The notes beneath the pieces are model-generated. The model was not told the DNA's origin and did no database searches. It saw nothing but the letters and a program-made list of their open reading frames with translations. A stretch of 64,000 nt of DNA from Thermosediminibacterales bacterium (GTDB taxonomy: Bacteria; Bacillota; Thermosediminibacteria; Koleobacterales; JARRCM01). A program made the translations under genes and the position numbers. Location: positions 1 to 64,000 of the forward strand of contig JARRCM010000005.1 of the NCBI GenBank assembly GCA_029982205.1, given 5' to 3'. This document shows, one piece after another, positions 51,929 to 60,895 of this stretch; within the stretch, counting starts at the first letter, position 1, and every line of letters begins with the position of its first letter.

Positions 51929-52768
51929 TCAACTTTGCTGATCATCGTTTTTTTCAATAACTTCTTCAAAAGGAAACTCCAATATCTGATTTTCTTCATC
52001 TAGTTTCACTGTTACACTTTCTTTCACGACATTTACATCAACAACTTTACCTTCACCTTCAGGTGTAATAACCCTTTTACCTACAGCAGGCAGGTTTTCT
52101 CTTATTCCTTCATAAACATCACACTCATATTTAAGACAGCACATAAGCCTTCCGCAAAGGCCTGAAATTTTACCAGGATTAAGGGTAAGATTCTGCTGTT
52201 TTGCCATCCTTATTGAAACAGGATCAAATTCCCCTAAAAATGTAGCACAACACAACTGTCTGCCGCAAGGCCCTAAACCGCCCAGCATCTTGGCTTCGTC
52301 ACGCACTCCTATCTGTCGAAGTTCTATTCGGGTTCTGAAAACCGATGCCAGGTCTTTTACCAGCTCACGAAAATCTACACGGCCATCAGCTGTGAAGTAA
52401 AAAATTATTTTGCTTCTATCGAAAGTATATTCAACATCCACTAGTTTCATATCAAGGCCGTGTTTTTCTATCTTATCAAGACATATATTAAAAGCTTCTT
52501 TTGCCTTTTTTTTGTTTTCTAAAACCTGTTGGCGGTCTTGTTCTGTAGCTTTGCGAATAACTTTTTTTAAGGGCAATACCAAATCTCCTTCCTTGACCTC
52601 TTTCGGCCCCACCACAACTTCACCGTATTCCAGCCCCCGGGCGGTTTCTACAATTACATATTCATGTGGTGAAGGATATTTATTGTTTTGGTAATCTTCC
52701 GGATTGCCTGGGTCAAAATAATATATCTTTCCTGCTTTTTTAAATCTCACTCCTACTACTGTGAACAC
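51929..52768 (-). CDS. yaaT: PSP1 / RicT (YaaT) family protein
   Basis: 279 residues. It begins VVGVRFKKAGKIYYFDPG and carries the cysteine-rich core GPCGRQLCCATF (about 163-174) and LCGRLMCCLKYE (about 202-213). In Bacillus, YaaT (RicT) joins YlbF and YmcA in the Fe-S Ric complex that affects RNase Y and sporulation. The start is GTG 52768, overlapping holB by 29 nt, with AGGAGGTG upstream. Confidence 0.93.
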   Translation of the reverse strand: MFTVVGVRFKKAGKIYYFDPGNPEDYQNNKYPSPHEYVIVETARGLEYGEVVVGPKEVKEGDLVLPLKKVIRKATEQDRQQVLENKKKAKEAFNICLDKIEKHGLDMKLVDVEYTFDRSKIIFYFTADGRVDFRELVKDLASVFRTRIELRQIGVRDEAKMLGGLGPCGRQLCCATFLGEFDPVSIRMAKQQNLTLNPGKISGLCGRLMCCLKYECDVYEGIRENLPAVGKRVITPEGEGKVVDVNVVKESVTVKLDEENQILEFPFEEVIEKNDDQQS

Positions 52769-53756
52769 CTTTTTTTAACACCTCCTGTGTCTTCAGCAAC
52801 ATCTGAGTTAAGGCCAGTGAAATGTTTGCATTTGATTCAACAGCCTTTTTAGTCTTTTTTATATCATCTATTATTTTTAGAAGTTCCCGTAATTGCAAAG
52901 TTTCTGTTTGGGTTCTGATTTCTTCCAGTTTATCAATGTTTATATTTAATGTTTCCGTATTGGCTGCCTTAAATACCATAAGGTCACGAAACCATAAAAG
53001 AAACATATCCAGAAAAATAAGTGCTTTTTCACGGTTCTGTTGAAACTTTTCCCCCAGAAAAAACGGGTAATCTTCCATAGTTTTTCTCAATTGATTTGCA
53101 GTTTTTATAACTTCTTCTCTAATTTCTTTAAATTCTTCAGAGTGAGCAAGCTTTACAGCCATTTCTAAAGAACCTTTTGAAAACACCGATATGATCCTTG
53201 CTTCTTCAGAAGTCTTTTTCAAGTTACTGATAAGATAATCTTCGACAATCTTCCTTGGCAACGGTTTAAATTTAATAACCTGTGCACGAGAAGTTACGGT
53301 AGGAAGAAAAAGATGCTGATTTGTTGTTAAAAGGATAATAACTCCATACAAGGGAGGGTCTTCAAGAGTTTTTAAAAGGCAATTAGAAGCTTCATCAGTC
53401 ATTTTGTGGGCTTCCCTGATAATAAAAACCCTTTTATCTGCTTCATAAGGCTTTAAATTTATATCCCTTATGAGTTCACGTATTTGCTTTATCTTAATTG
53501 ATGCGCCGTCAGGGCTAATAATAAACACATCAGGATGTATGCCTTTTTCAATCCTTAAACATGTGTTGCAAATACCACATCCATCATAAACGGTTTTTTT
53601 ACAATTCAGCGCCTGGGCAAATGCCACAGCTGTTTTCTGTTTTCCTACACCATCAGGACCAACAAACATATACGCATGTGATGGCCTCTGTTTTATAAGA
53701 GCATTTTGTAAACTCTTTAAGGCGTGTTCCTGACCAATAATATCCTTAAAAGGCAT
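52740..53756 (-). CDS. holB: DNA polymerase III subunit delta'
   Basis: 338 residues. Clamp-loader AAA+ protein with IIGQEHALKSLQNA, the Walker A region GPDGVGKQKTA (about 33-43), a zinc module CGICNTC (about 60-66) and the sensor/arginine region LLTTNQHLFLPTVTSRAQ (about 140-157). It loads the beta clamp at replication forks. The start is ATG 53756; yaaR is 17 bp upstream. Confidence 0.93.
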   Translation of the reverse strand: MPFKDIIGQEHALKSLQNALIKQRPSHAYMFVGPDGVGKQKTAVAFAQALNCKKTVYDGCGICNTCLRIEKGIHPDVFIISPDGASIKIKQIRELIRDINLKPYEADKRVFIIREAHKMTDEASNCLLKTLEDPPLYGVIILLTTNQHLFLPTVTSRAQVIKFKPLPRKIVEDYLISNLKKTSEEARIISVFSKGSLEMAVKLAHSEEFKEIREEVIKTANQLRKTMEDYPFFLGEKFQQNREKALIFLDMFLLWFRDLMVFKAANTETLNINIDKLEEIRTQTETLQLRELLKIIDDIKKTKKAVESNANISLALTQMLLKTQEVLKKGVHSSRSEI

Positions 53757-53773
53757 AAATACACCTTCCCGTT

Positions 53774-54223
53774 TTAAACATATAGGTCTATAAGCAAACC
53801 CCTTATCTCATTGATAAGTTCTAAAATTTTTAAAGTGGATTTTTCATTTTCCAGGAGGGCTTCTGTTAAATCCACAAGCTTTTGATTCACCTTTTCTATT
53901 ATAACATAGATTTTTTGTCTGCCTTCATTATCCCAAAAGCGCTTTTGTTTGGTAGAAAACATAGAACTTACGGCTTCATTTAAAAACTCATGTATCAATC
54001 TTTTATATCTCACAAGTTCTTTAAGTGAAGAAGTGCTCTGTAGTATTTTCCCCTGTTCTTCAATATTTTCCAGCATATTTTGTAAATGTTTGTTTGTATG
54101 CTCAGTTTGAATCTTAGCCATTTCAGCGGCAAAGCCGGAGGCATGCCGCATTTTTACCCCTGACTCTTTATCATATTCCTGAGAAGTTAAGCTTTTTAAA
54201 GGCATGTCTTTTGATATCTTCAT
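53774..54223 (-). CDS. yaaR: YaaR-family (DUF327) protein
   Basis: 149 residues, predicted to be nearly all helical, with ELVRYKRLIHEFLNEAV (about 68-84) and RQKIYVIIEKVNQKL (about 102-116) typical of the family. Its function is unknown, but the link to holB is conserved across Firmicutes. The start is ATG 54223 with GAGGTGCGG. Cluster B lies directly upstream, where yaaQ and tmk would be expected. Confidence 0.9.
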   Translation of the reverse strand: MKISKDMPLKSLTSQEYDKESGVKMRHASGFAAEMAKIQTEHTNKHLQNMLENIEEQGKILQSTSSLKELVRYKRLIHEFLNEAVSSMFSTKQKRFWDNEGRQKIYVIIEKVNQKLVDLTEALLENEKSTLKILELINEIRGLLIDLYV

Positions 54224-54234
54224 AACCGCACCTC

Positions 54235-54315
54235 TTATTTCTGTATCTCATCAGCATTTACATACCTCTTAAATGCCGTTCTCGACATTGGCAAGGCTCG
54301 TACGTCTTCCTCCGA
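54235..54315 (-). other. Possible 3' gene remnant upstream of yaaR
   Basis: A 26-residue open stretch runs from just after a TAA (54318-54316) to TAA 54235. It contains SEEDVRALPMSRTAFKRY, looks protein-like and ends at the yaaR RBS. It has no usable start codon with an RBS. It may be the tail of a gene lost when cluster B was inserted, or chance. Confidence 0.25.
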
Positions 54316-54411
54316 TTATTGCTGATTGTGTAATATTATATGTGCAATACTGTATATTAATGATATTCTTCACAAAAATGTTTTTCCCTTTAATTTAATA
54401 CCCCCTTTTAT

Positions 54412-55596
54412 TTATGCCTTTGGGTTGTTTTTTGTAAAACGCTCTAAAGCCAACCGACTAACGTCCATGAAAGTTTTTCCATCAACAATCAGGTCTGACA
54501 CAATTTTCCCTGTTACAGGTGACAGTGCTATTCCATCCCCTTCATGCCCTGCAGCAACAAAAAAGCCTTCAATACCCTCTACAGGCCCAATAATGGGCAG
54601 CCCATCGGGTGTATAAGGTCTTAATCCTGCAAACATGCGTATTATGTTCATACCCTTCAACCCGGGGACAAGCCTTGTGGCGTTCTTCAGTATCTCCTTC
54701 AAGCCTGTTCTGGTAACATCGGTGTTATAACCCACAAACTCCCGAGTTGCTCCTATCAAAATATTGCCTTTTTGAGTCTGGCTGAGAGAAAGGCCAACTC
54801 CTAATTTTATACCTGGATCACTGGAATTCTTCAAAATATCCGGATTGTACTTTGCTACAATATACCTGGCAGAAAGTACGTCTCCCATCACATACGGAGC
54901 AACCTCTTCTGTTACAATAATCTGGCCTCGCCTTGGTTTTATTGGGATTGTTAGCCCTATCATTTCTGCGATTTTAGGTGCCCAGGCTCCTGCACAGTTA
55001 ATCACAATTTCGCAGTCTATATCTCCCCTGCTGGTTTTAACCCCCTGTATTCTTCCATTTCTTTGTTTTATTCCAACCACTTCGGTATGGAGCATAATCC
55101 CAGCTCCCTGTTTCCGGGCAGCTTTGGCGAACCCCAGGGTTAATTCAATAGAATTCACATGGGCATCCTGCGGGCTATAGGTAGAACCTACAAGATGATG
55201 TGAAAGGCCTGGTTGAAGTTTTCGGGCCTGCTTTAAATCCAAAATTTCCACTTCAAGGCCTATCTGCTGCTGTCTTTTAACAAAATCTTTCATAATCTCC
55301 AATTCTTCTTGTGTTTCAATCAGAATCATCCCACCCGTGTTTTCGTATTCTATGGGGTGTTCCAGCTCCGCTTCAAGGGTTTTGTAAATTTCTGCGCTTT
55401 TCATGGCTAATTGAAGATGAATCCCTGGATTTTTTGACTGTAAAATGATATCCTGGTCACACGCTCCAGAAGCCCCTGAAGCAAGGTCATTTTTTTCAAT
55501 AAGCACAACCTCTTTGCCTCGTTTGGTTAGATAATAAGCTATCGAAGTTCCTATAACTCCTCCTCCGATTATCACAATCTCACTCGTCTTTTTCAC
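54412..55596 (-). CDS. FAD-dependent DAO-family oxidoreductase, catalytic subunit of cluster B (HcnC-like)
   Basis: 394 residues, a close paralogue of 30991-32178. The FAD motif is VIIGGGVIGTSIAYYL; INCAGAWAPKIAEM (about 203-216), FAGLRPYTPDGLP and AAGHEGDGIALSP (about 332-366) follow. It is predicted to oxidise a secondary amine or imino acid. The start is GTG 55596, overlapping the BFD-like stop by 4 nt, so translation is coupled. It is last in its operon, unlike cluster A, where it is first. Confidence 0.87.
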   Translation of the reverse strand: MKKTSEIVIIGGGVIGTSIAYYLTKRGKEVVLIEKNDLASGASGACDQDIILQSKNPGIHLQLAMKSAEIYKTLEAELEHPIEYENTGGMILIETQEELEIMKDFVKRQQQIGLEVEILDLKQARKLQPGLSHHLVGSTYSPQDAHVNSIELTLGFAKAARKQGAGIMLHTEVVGIKQRNGRIQGVKTSRGDIDCEIVINCAGAWAPKIAEMIGLTIPIKPRRGQIIVTEEVAPYVMGDVLSARYIVAKYNPDILKNSSDPGIKLGVGLSLSQTQKGNILIGATREFVGYNTDVTRTGLKEILKNATRLVPGLKGMNIIRMFAGLRPYTPDGLPIIGPVEGIEGFFVAAGHEGDGIALSPVTGKIVSDLIVDGKTFMDVSRLALERFTKNNPKA

Positions 55597-55862
55597 GAAT
55601 CTTCCCCCTTTATAACCTCTTCAATTTTTAAAGTTCTTACAGGGGGTCTTGTTCCGGGTTTTAATTCCTTGATGTCAGTTACTTCAGCCAGCATCTTTTC
55701 AATAAGCCTGCGGCAGGTCCTCCCCTGACACAATCCCATGGTTGCATGGGTTCTGTTCTTTACGCCTTTGATGGTCCTCGCACCATCAGCTATAGCTTCC
55801 AAAATCTCTTCCCGGGTGACTTCCTGACAGCGACATATATAAACAGGTTTTTTCTCTTTCAT
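55593..55862 (-). CDS. BFD-like [2Fe-2S] subunit of cluster B
   Basis: 89 residues. The cysteines are CRCQEVT (about 10-16) and GLCQGRTC (about 42-49), as in its paralogue 28270-28569. ATG 55862 is preferred because GAGGTGAGG lies directly upstream; GTG 55871 has no RBS. It begins 5 bp after the ferredoxin stop. Confidence 0.8.
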   Translation of the reverse strand: MKEKKPVYICRCQEVTREEILEAIADGARTIKGVKNRTHATMGLCQGRTCRRLIEKMLAEVTDIKELKPGTRPPVRTLKIEEVIKGEDS

Positions 55863-55867
55863 TAACC

Positions 55868-56383
55868 TCACCTCTTCCTTTCAATGCTGCGGACTTCCAA
55901 GAAATACTTTTTAGGGACTTCAACGGTAACAAGAGCAGTAGCGTCAAATTGTTTCGAATTTCTAATTTTAACTACTTTTCCTTCAACAACAAACTTCCCT
56001 TCTCTATTTACACACCTGACTGTCTCACCTGTTTTAGGCAGAGGATGGTATTCAAAAGGAAACTCTACAAGAGAAGTAGTGTTAGTGTAGTTTTTATGGA
56101 CCTTAAAAATTGCAAGACCAGGACACGCCGCAACACAGAGCCCACATCCTGTACACTTTTCTCCATACAGCTTTGGAAGGTTTGTAATGGGGCTTCCTAC
56201 TTCAATGGCTCCAAAAGGGCACACAGTCTCACAAGGATTACACGGTATCTCCTGAACACATTCAATAAAAGCCACCGGGCCCTCTTCCAACCGATCCGCA
56301 TCCGGCAAACCAGGAGATGATTTGAGTTCTTCCCATGAAGGAACACCTGTTTTTTTTATTCCTTTAGCCAATATCAGCACCAC
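55868..56383 (-). CDS. 2x[4Fe-4S] ferredoxin-type subunit of cluster B
   Basis: About 171 residues, paralogous to 25462-25971. Cluster motifs are CVQEIPCNPCETVCP (about 42-56) and CTGCGLCVAACP (about 77-88), followed by the same C-terminal beta domain. The start is uncertain: GTG 56383, GTG 56380 and TTG 56371 are all possible, and the gene overlaps the flavoprotein gene by up to 20 nt. Confidence 0.82.
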   Translation of the reverse strand: MVLILAKGIKKTGVPSWEELKSSPGLPDADRLEEGPVAFIECVQEIPCNPCETVCPFGAIEVGSPITNLPKLYGEKCTGCGLCVAACPGLAIFKVHKNYTNTTSLVEFPFEYHPLPKTGETVRCVNREGKFVVEGKVVKIRNSKQFDATALVTVEVPKKYFLEVRSIERKR

Positions 56384-57467
56384 CTTCCATCATTTCAATC
56401 AGTTTGTCTTTTGCATCTCTTCGTTTTTTCCCAAAGGGCCCTGTCCTTAACGTATTTAGCCTTGCCCAAACTTTTTCCTTGAGGTCTCTGGCTTCCTCTT
56501 TGGAATACAGACCCAGGCTTTCTGCACACGCTATACCAGCCAGTCTCCCTTCTTCCATGGCAGAACTTGCCTCCTCTATTCCTGTTAAATCCCCGGCTGC
56601 GTATAGGCCTTTTATGGTTGTTTCCATGTTTCTATCATGTTTGGGAACATGGCCGCCCAGAGAAGGAACAAAAGCAAACTCACATCCTGCCAGCCATGCA
56701 AGTTCAGCTAGAGGGCTGAGGCCCACTGCAATACACACTGTATCAGCTTCTATTAATTTTTCCGTCCCTTTGATGGGTTTCCATTTTTCATCCAGTCCCA
56801 CAATGACGGCTCCTTCAACACTGTTTTTCCCTATCACTTCCTGTATAGTGTAAGATGTGTATATTGGAACTCCAGCTCGCCGTATTTTGCTGGCATGGAC
56901 TCCATAACCTCCAATTTCAGCTGCAGCTTCTATTAGGGCAATAACATCAGCACCTGCCTGAAGCAGTTGATATGATACGATCAATCCTACATTTCCGGAG
57001 CCTACCATAATGATTTTTTTCCCCGGAAGCACCCTGTGAACATTTATCATGGTCTGAGCTGCTCCCGCCCCCATTACTCCAGGAAGAGTGCACCCCGGAA
57101 AGGCCAGAGCGTTTTCCGAAGCTCCTGTGGCCAGAATAATCCTCTCCGCCTGGATTGCTTTTTCTCTTCCATCAGAGATGTAGCCTATAACAAAATCCTT
57201 AAAAATGCTATAAACCGGTGAGTCCAGCAAAACTTTCACACCAAGTTTTTCAGTATCTTCAAGAAGTTTTTCTCCAATTCTGAAACCTCTGGTTCCTGCC
57301 CTGTGTTCTCTCGAACCAAAAAACTTGTGTATCTGTTTAAACAGCTGACCACCCGGCTTATGGTTTTCATCCAAGAGAGTCACCTCACCCCCTGCTCGGG
57401 CTACCTCAATTGCAGCAGCAAGCCCTGCAGGGCCTGCCCCTATTATGGCTACCTGTGTCTTTTTCAT
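56364..57467 (-). CDS. NAD(P)/FAD-dependent oxidoreductase subunit of cluster B (HcnB-like)
   Basis: 367 residues, paralogous to 25947-27065. It has AIIGAGPAGLAAAIEVA, the second Rossmann motif IIMVGSGNVGLIVSYQL (about 146-162) and GLYAAGDLTGIEEASSA. ATG 57467 is chosen: it overlaps the [2Fe-2S] stop by 4 nt (ATGA) and has GGAGGG 7 nt upstream. It pairs with the HcnA-like subunit in the membrane-peripheral or soluble complex. Confidence 0.87.
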   Translation of the reverse strand: MKKTQVAIIGAGPAGLAAAIEVARAGGEVTLLDENHKPGGQLFKQIHKFFGSREHRAGTRGFRIGEKLLEDTEKLGVKVLLDSPVYSIFKDFVIGYISDGREKAIQAERIILATGASENALAFPGCTLPGVMGAGAAQTMINVHRVLPGKKIIMVGSGNVGLIVSYQLLQAGADVIALIEAAAEIGGYGVHASKIRRAGVPIYTSYTIQEVIGKNSVEGAVIVGLDEKWKPIKGTEKLIEADTVCIAVGLSPLAELAWLAGCEFAFVPSLGGHVPKHDRNMETTIKGLYAAGDLTGIEEASSAMEEGRLAGIACAESLGLYSKEEARDLKEKVWARLNTLRTGPFGKKRRDAKDKLIEMMEGGADIG

Positions 57468-57781
57468 CTGCTTTCCCTCCATTTACCAAGACCCTTCTGT
57501 GTCTCAATTACCATTCCATCTTCCACCAATGTAACACATGTCCTGACATTCGGAATTCCATTAACGGTCATCACACAGTCGGTACACCTTCCTATTGCAC
57601 AAAACACTCCTCTTGGTTGATTTTTTTTAGGTGTCTTCCGAAAGACTCTAATTCCTGCAGCCATCAAGGCTGCAGCGATGGGCTCACCTTCTATTGCTTT
57701 AATTTTTTTTCCATCTACAACAATGGTAACGTTTTCCTTCCTTTTGTCTTCTCCTAATATGGGATGGTGTTTAACTCGCAT
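57464..57781 (-). CDS. [2Fe-2S] subunit of cluster B (HcnA-like)
   Basis: 105 residues. The ligands are in the CAIGRCTDCVMTVNGIPNVRTC region (split over about 62-83). It matches 27058-27387 in size and motif. It is the first gene of cluster B, starting at ATG 57781 with GGGGGGAAGGAG. No transporter, regulator or DapA gene accompanies this copy. Confidence 0.85.
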   Translation of the reverse strand: MRVKHHPILGEDKRKENVTIVVDGKKIKAIEGEPIAAALMAAGIRVFRKTPKKNQPRGVFCAIGRCTDCVMTVNGIPNVRTCVTLVEDGMVIETQKGLGKWRESR

Positions 57782-57869
57782 GTATCTCCTTCCCCCCTAT
57801 TATTAAAAAACGTACATACAGTTTTCAGCCATATTCCCCTGAACTAACAATTTCAATAAACATGACCTC

Positions 57870-58502
57870 TTATTTCTGCATATTGTCCACAAGAGTAATC
57901 AGATGGGCCTCAATTTCTTTATACACCTCTTCAATGCTGTTTTCGGCATTTATAACTTTTATCCTGTCAGGTTCTCTTTCAGCCAGCATCAAATAACCGT
58001 TTTGAACCATCCGGTGAAATTCAAGGTCTTCTGTTTCAATCCTGTCAATTGATTTATTCATCTTTTTTCTCATTATACCGATTTCAGGCGATATATCCAA
58101 AACAAAAGTCAAATCAGGTTTTAAACCAAAAACGGCCAATTCATTTATCTTCTCAATTGTTTTAATGCCAAGGCCTCTGCTTATACCCTGGTAAACAATA
58201 CTTGAATCCAAAAATCTGTCACATATTACTACAAGACCATTTTTAAGTGCGGGTATAATAACCTGTTTTACATGTTGTGCCCTGGAAGCGGCATAAAGTA
58301 ATGCTTCAACTTCGGGCTCCATATCGCTGTTGTTTTTATCAAGTAAAAGCCGGCGAATCTCCTCTCCTATAGGGGTGCCTCCGGGTTCTCTTGTTAGAAT
58401 AAAATCCATTCCCCGTTTTTGAAAAAAATTTGTAATGAGTTTAATCTGCGTCGTTTTTCCTGAACCGTCAGGTCCTTCAAGGGTTATAAAAAAACCTTTC
58501 AT
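57870..58502 (-). CDS. tmk: Thymidylate kinase
   Basis: 210 residues. P-loop EGPDGSGKTTQ (about 8-18), DR motif LVVICDRFLDSS (about 90-101) and LTFVLDISPE. It phosphorylates dTMP for DNA synthesis. The start is ATG 58502, overlapping the decarboxylase gene upstream by 4 nt, the conserved yaaO-tmk pair of Firmicutes. Confidence 0.96.
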   Translation of the reverse strand: MKGFFITLEGPDGSGKTTQIKLITNFFQKRGMDFILTREPGGTPIGEEIRRLLLDKNNSDMEPEVEALLYAASRAQHVKQVIIPALKNGLVVICDRFLDSSIVYQGISRGLGIKTIEKINELAVFGLKPDLTFVLDISPEIGIMRKKMNKSIDRIETEDLEFHRMVQNGYLMLAEREPDRIKVINAENSIEEVYKEIEAHLITLVDNMQK

Positions 58503-59956
58503 TGTAAACTCTCCTCTACTGTTTTAATAGTTTCCAACCGGGTATCTTCCGGGCCGTGAAACTGAATGCCATTTTCCTCCATCTGCAGAATTAATTCAAC
58601 GATTTCCGGCGTAATCCGTTCTCCCGGTGCCAGAAGAGGCACCCCGGGCGGATATGGAGCAACCGTCTCTGCACTTATTAAACCTGCTGCTTTCTTAAGT
58701 TCAACCCTCCTTTTATGTGCAAAAAACGCATCCCTTGGTATGATTTCAACTTTAGGGGCAGGATATACCCAGTCAGCTTTGTTAGTACTTTCAACGGTTT
58801 TATTCATTCTAGCTATCGACTTAAGCGCATCAATTAAAGCCTCTATTTTATTAGGGTTATCACCACATGTTATTATAAAAAGCAGGTTGTCCCTATCGGC
58901 AAACTCCGGTTGAATTTTGTATTCATTTCTCAAAATATAAGCAACTCGTTTTCCGTTTAATCCCGAATCCCTCACATTTACTGTAAGTTTGGTATAGTCC
59001 GGGACAGCTATAGTAAAATCTCCTATCATAATCTGCGGTGAAAAAAGGCCTGTTATATTGTTGATACGAACCCTGGCGTCTCTAACCATCGAAATTATCC
59101 TATCAAACTCCCTACGGCCCCGGGAAGAAACAAAAAACCGTGCAGAATCCAATGATGCCATCAGTAAATATGACGGGCTGCTTGACTGCAAAACCTGCAG
59201 GGCTTTTTTCAGGCGTTCTAAGTCAATCATATTGCCTTTAACATGAAGCCAGCTGCTCTGGGTAAAGGAGCCAAGAATTTTATGTGGGCTCTGGCAGCAT
59301 GCGTCTGCTCCTGCCTGCATTGCCGAAACCGCAAAATCTGGATGAAACCCAAGATGAGGGCCGTGTGCTTCATCAACAATTAAAGGGATATTATGTTCAT
59401 GAACTATATCTGAAATTGATTTCAAATCATAACATATACCAAAATATGTAGGAGAAACAATAAAAAGCGCCTTTGCTCCAGGGTGTTTTTTTAACGTTTG
59501 TATAAGTGTATGTCTTGAAGGCCCTAGTACAAGCCCTGTTCTTTTATCAATTTCCGGCATCATATAGACAGGTGTTGCACCATTTAAAATCAAGCCGTTT
59601 ATGGCCGAGTAATGACAGTTTCTGTCAATAACAACCTCCTCCCCCGGGCCGGCAGCCGCCATCAACATTGCTTCTACCCCTGTAGTAGCACCGTTTACAA
59701 GAAAAAACGAACGATCACTGCCATATACCTCAGAAAGCAGTTCTTGAGCTTTCATTATGGCCGCTTTGGGGTTATGTAAATCATCAAGACCATCAACTTC
59801 AGTCAGGTCATATAAAAAGACGTTTTTACCAAAAATATCTTTGATTGTTTTTTCTGCACCTTTCCCACCTTTGTGGCCCGGAGTATGAAACCTCAACATG
59901 TTTTTTTTGTTATATTCTAGTAGTGCTTCAATCAGCGGAATATTATTATGTTTCAA
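58499..59956 (-). CDS. Orn/Lys/Arg decarboxylase family protein (YaaO/SpeA-like)
   Basis: 485 residues, fold-type I PLP enzyme. It has RFHTPGHKGG (about 22-31), LVNGATTGVEAML (about 82-94), DEAHGPHLGFH (about 193-203) and the PLP lysine in CQSPHKILGSFTQSSWLH (about 222-239). It decarboxylates a basic amino acid, probably arginine or lysine, for polyamines; the substrate is not fixed by sequence. The start is TTG 59956 with GGAGG 11 nt upstream. It is translationally coupled to tmk. Confidence 0.92.
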   Translation of the reverse strand: MKHNNIPLIEALLEYNKKNMLRFHTPGHKGGKGAEKTIKDIFGKNVFLYDLTEVDGLDDLHNPKAAIMKAQELLSEVYGSDRSFFLVNGATTGVEAMLMAAAGPGEEVVIDRNCHYSAINGLILNGATPVYMMPEIDKRTGLVLGPSRHTLIQTLKKHPGAKALFIVSPTYFGICYDLKSISDIVHEHNIPLIVDEAHGPHLGFHPDFAVSAMQAGADACCQSPHKILGSFTQSSWLHVKGNMIDLERLKKALQVLQSSSPSYLLMASLDSARFFVSSRGRREFDRIISMVRDARVRINNITGLFSPQIMIGDFTIAVPDYTKLTVNVRDSGLNGKRVAYILRNEYKIQPEFADRDNLLFIITCGDNPNKIEALIDALKSIARMNKTVESTNKADWVYPAPKVEIIPRDAFFAHKRRVELKKAAGLISAETVAPYPPGVPLLAPGERITPEIVELILQMEENGIQFHGPEDTRLETIKTVEESLQ

Positions 59957-60098
59957 AACAAATGTTTCCTCCCTGATTCAAATTTCTTTGGTCAGTTTTT
60001 ATATTATTATAGAACACTGAATTGTTTTTTAAAAGACTTCAGAAAATATTTGATCGCATCATTTTAACGTAGCAAAATTTTAAAGACAGACTTTGCCC

Positions 60099-60827
60099 TC
60101 AATGAACAATGTTGATTTTCAGGGTTTGTGGATACTGGTCAAAAGAGATTAATGTTAAACAAGCCTGCCATCCCGCTGTGGCCCACAGATATGCTTTTTC
60201 AATGAATACCCCTCTTTTAGCCAGTTCCTTTTGAATCTCCAAATCAACCCTGGTGACACCTGCTTCGGGATGATTCAAAAGGATCTTTCGGATTCCCATT
60301 TGTAAGGCTTCATCTATAAGCTTTAAACTCTCTTCCAAAGAAAGGTGAGAAGTTGCTATACACACATCGCTGTCTCTAATAATCTCTAAAATCTCCTTCA
60401 CTTCGGGTTTTATATCCCCTTTTTCATCGAATATCCTCTGTGGTTTAAGGGGTCTTGTTTCCGAATTGGTATTCATGTTGGAATAGTTGCAGCTTCCATA
60501 ATGATTCAAGTGGTTTTGAGCTGAAATTGTGGGCATCCATACTACCCTTGCTCCCAATTTTACCGCGCAATCCACAGCATCGGGGTTAAATCCTCCTACG
60601 AAGGAATTCAACACAATGGAACCAATCAATATTTCCCTGCCCAGTCTTCTATTAACCAAATGGGCACGGAAAACAGTGCTGCCTTCATGGGCCTTTAAGA
60701 CAACGGCCCTCATCTCTGCCTTTAAGGCTTCCTGAGCCAGCTGAAAATCATCTACTGTGCGGGGAAACAATCCCGGTCCCGAGTGGACATGAATGTCTAT
60801 GCAGTTCTTGAGGATTTTAGAAGACAA
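60099..60827 (-). CDS. DUF6282-like metal-dependent hydrolase, apparently short at the C-terminus
   Basis: 242 residues, amidohydrolase-like, with DIHVHSGPGLFPR at the N-terminus (metal-binding HxH), ATSHLSLEES (about 161-170) and LLNHPEAGVTR (about 191-201). The family usually runs on by several tens of residues with a further barrel strand, as I recall it. Here the sequence ends after a Trp-containing segment, so the gene may be truncated by a frameshift near 60130-60160. The start is TTG 60827 with GGGAGGG. The substrate is unknown; neighbours include a nitrilase-like and a GltS-like gene. Confidence 0.6.
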   Translation of the reverse strand: MSSKILKNCIDIHVHSGPGLFPRTVDDFQLAQEALKAEMRAVVLKAHEGSTVFRAHLVNRRLGREILIGSIVLNSFVGGFNPDAVDCAVKLGARVVWMPTISAQNHLNHYGSCNYSNMNTNSETRPLKPQRIFDEKGDIKPEVKEILEIIRDSDVCIATSHLSLEESLKLIDEALQMGIRKILLNHPEAGVTRVDLEIQKELAKRGVFIEKAYLWATAGWQACLTLISFDQYPQTLKINIVH

Positions 60828-60895
60828 ATTATTAACCCTCCCCTATTTCATTACATAAATACTCTTCTGTGTTTGTAGGATAAATAAATACACTA

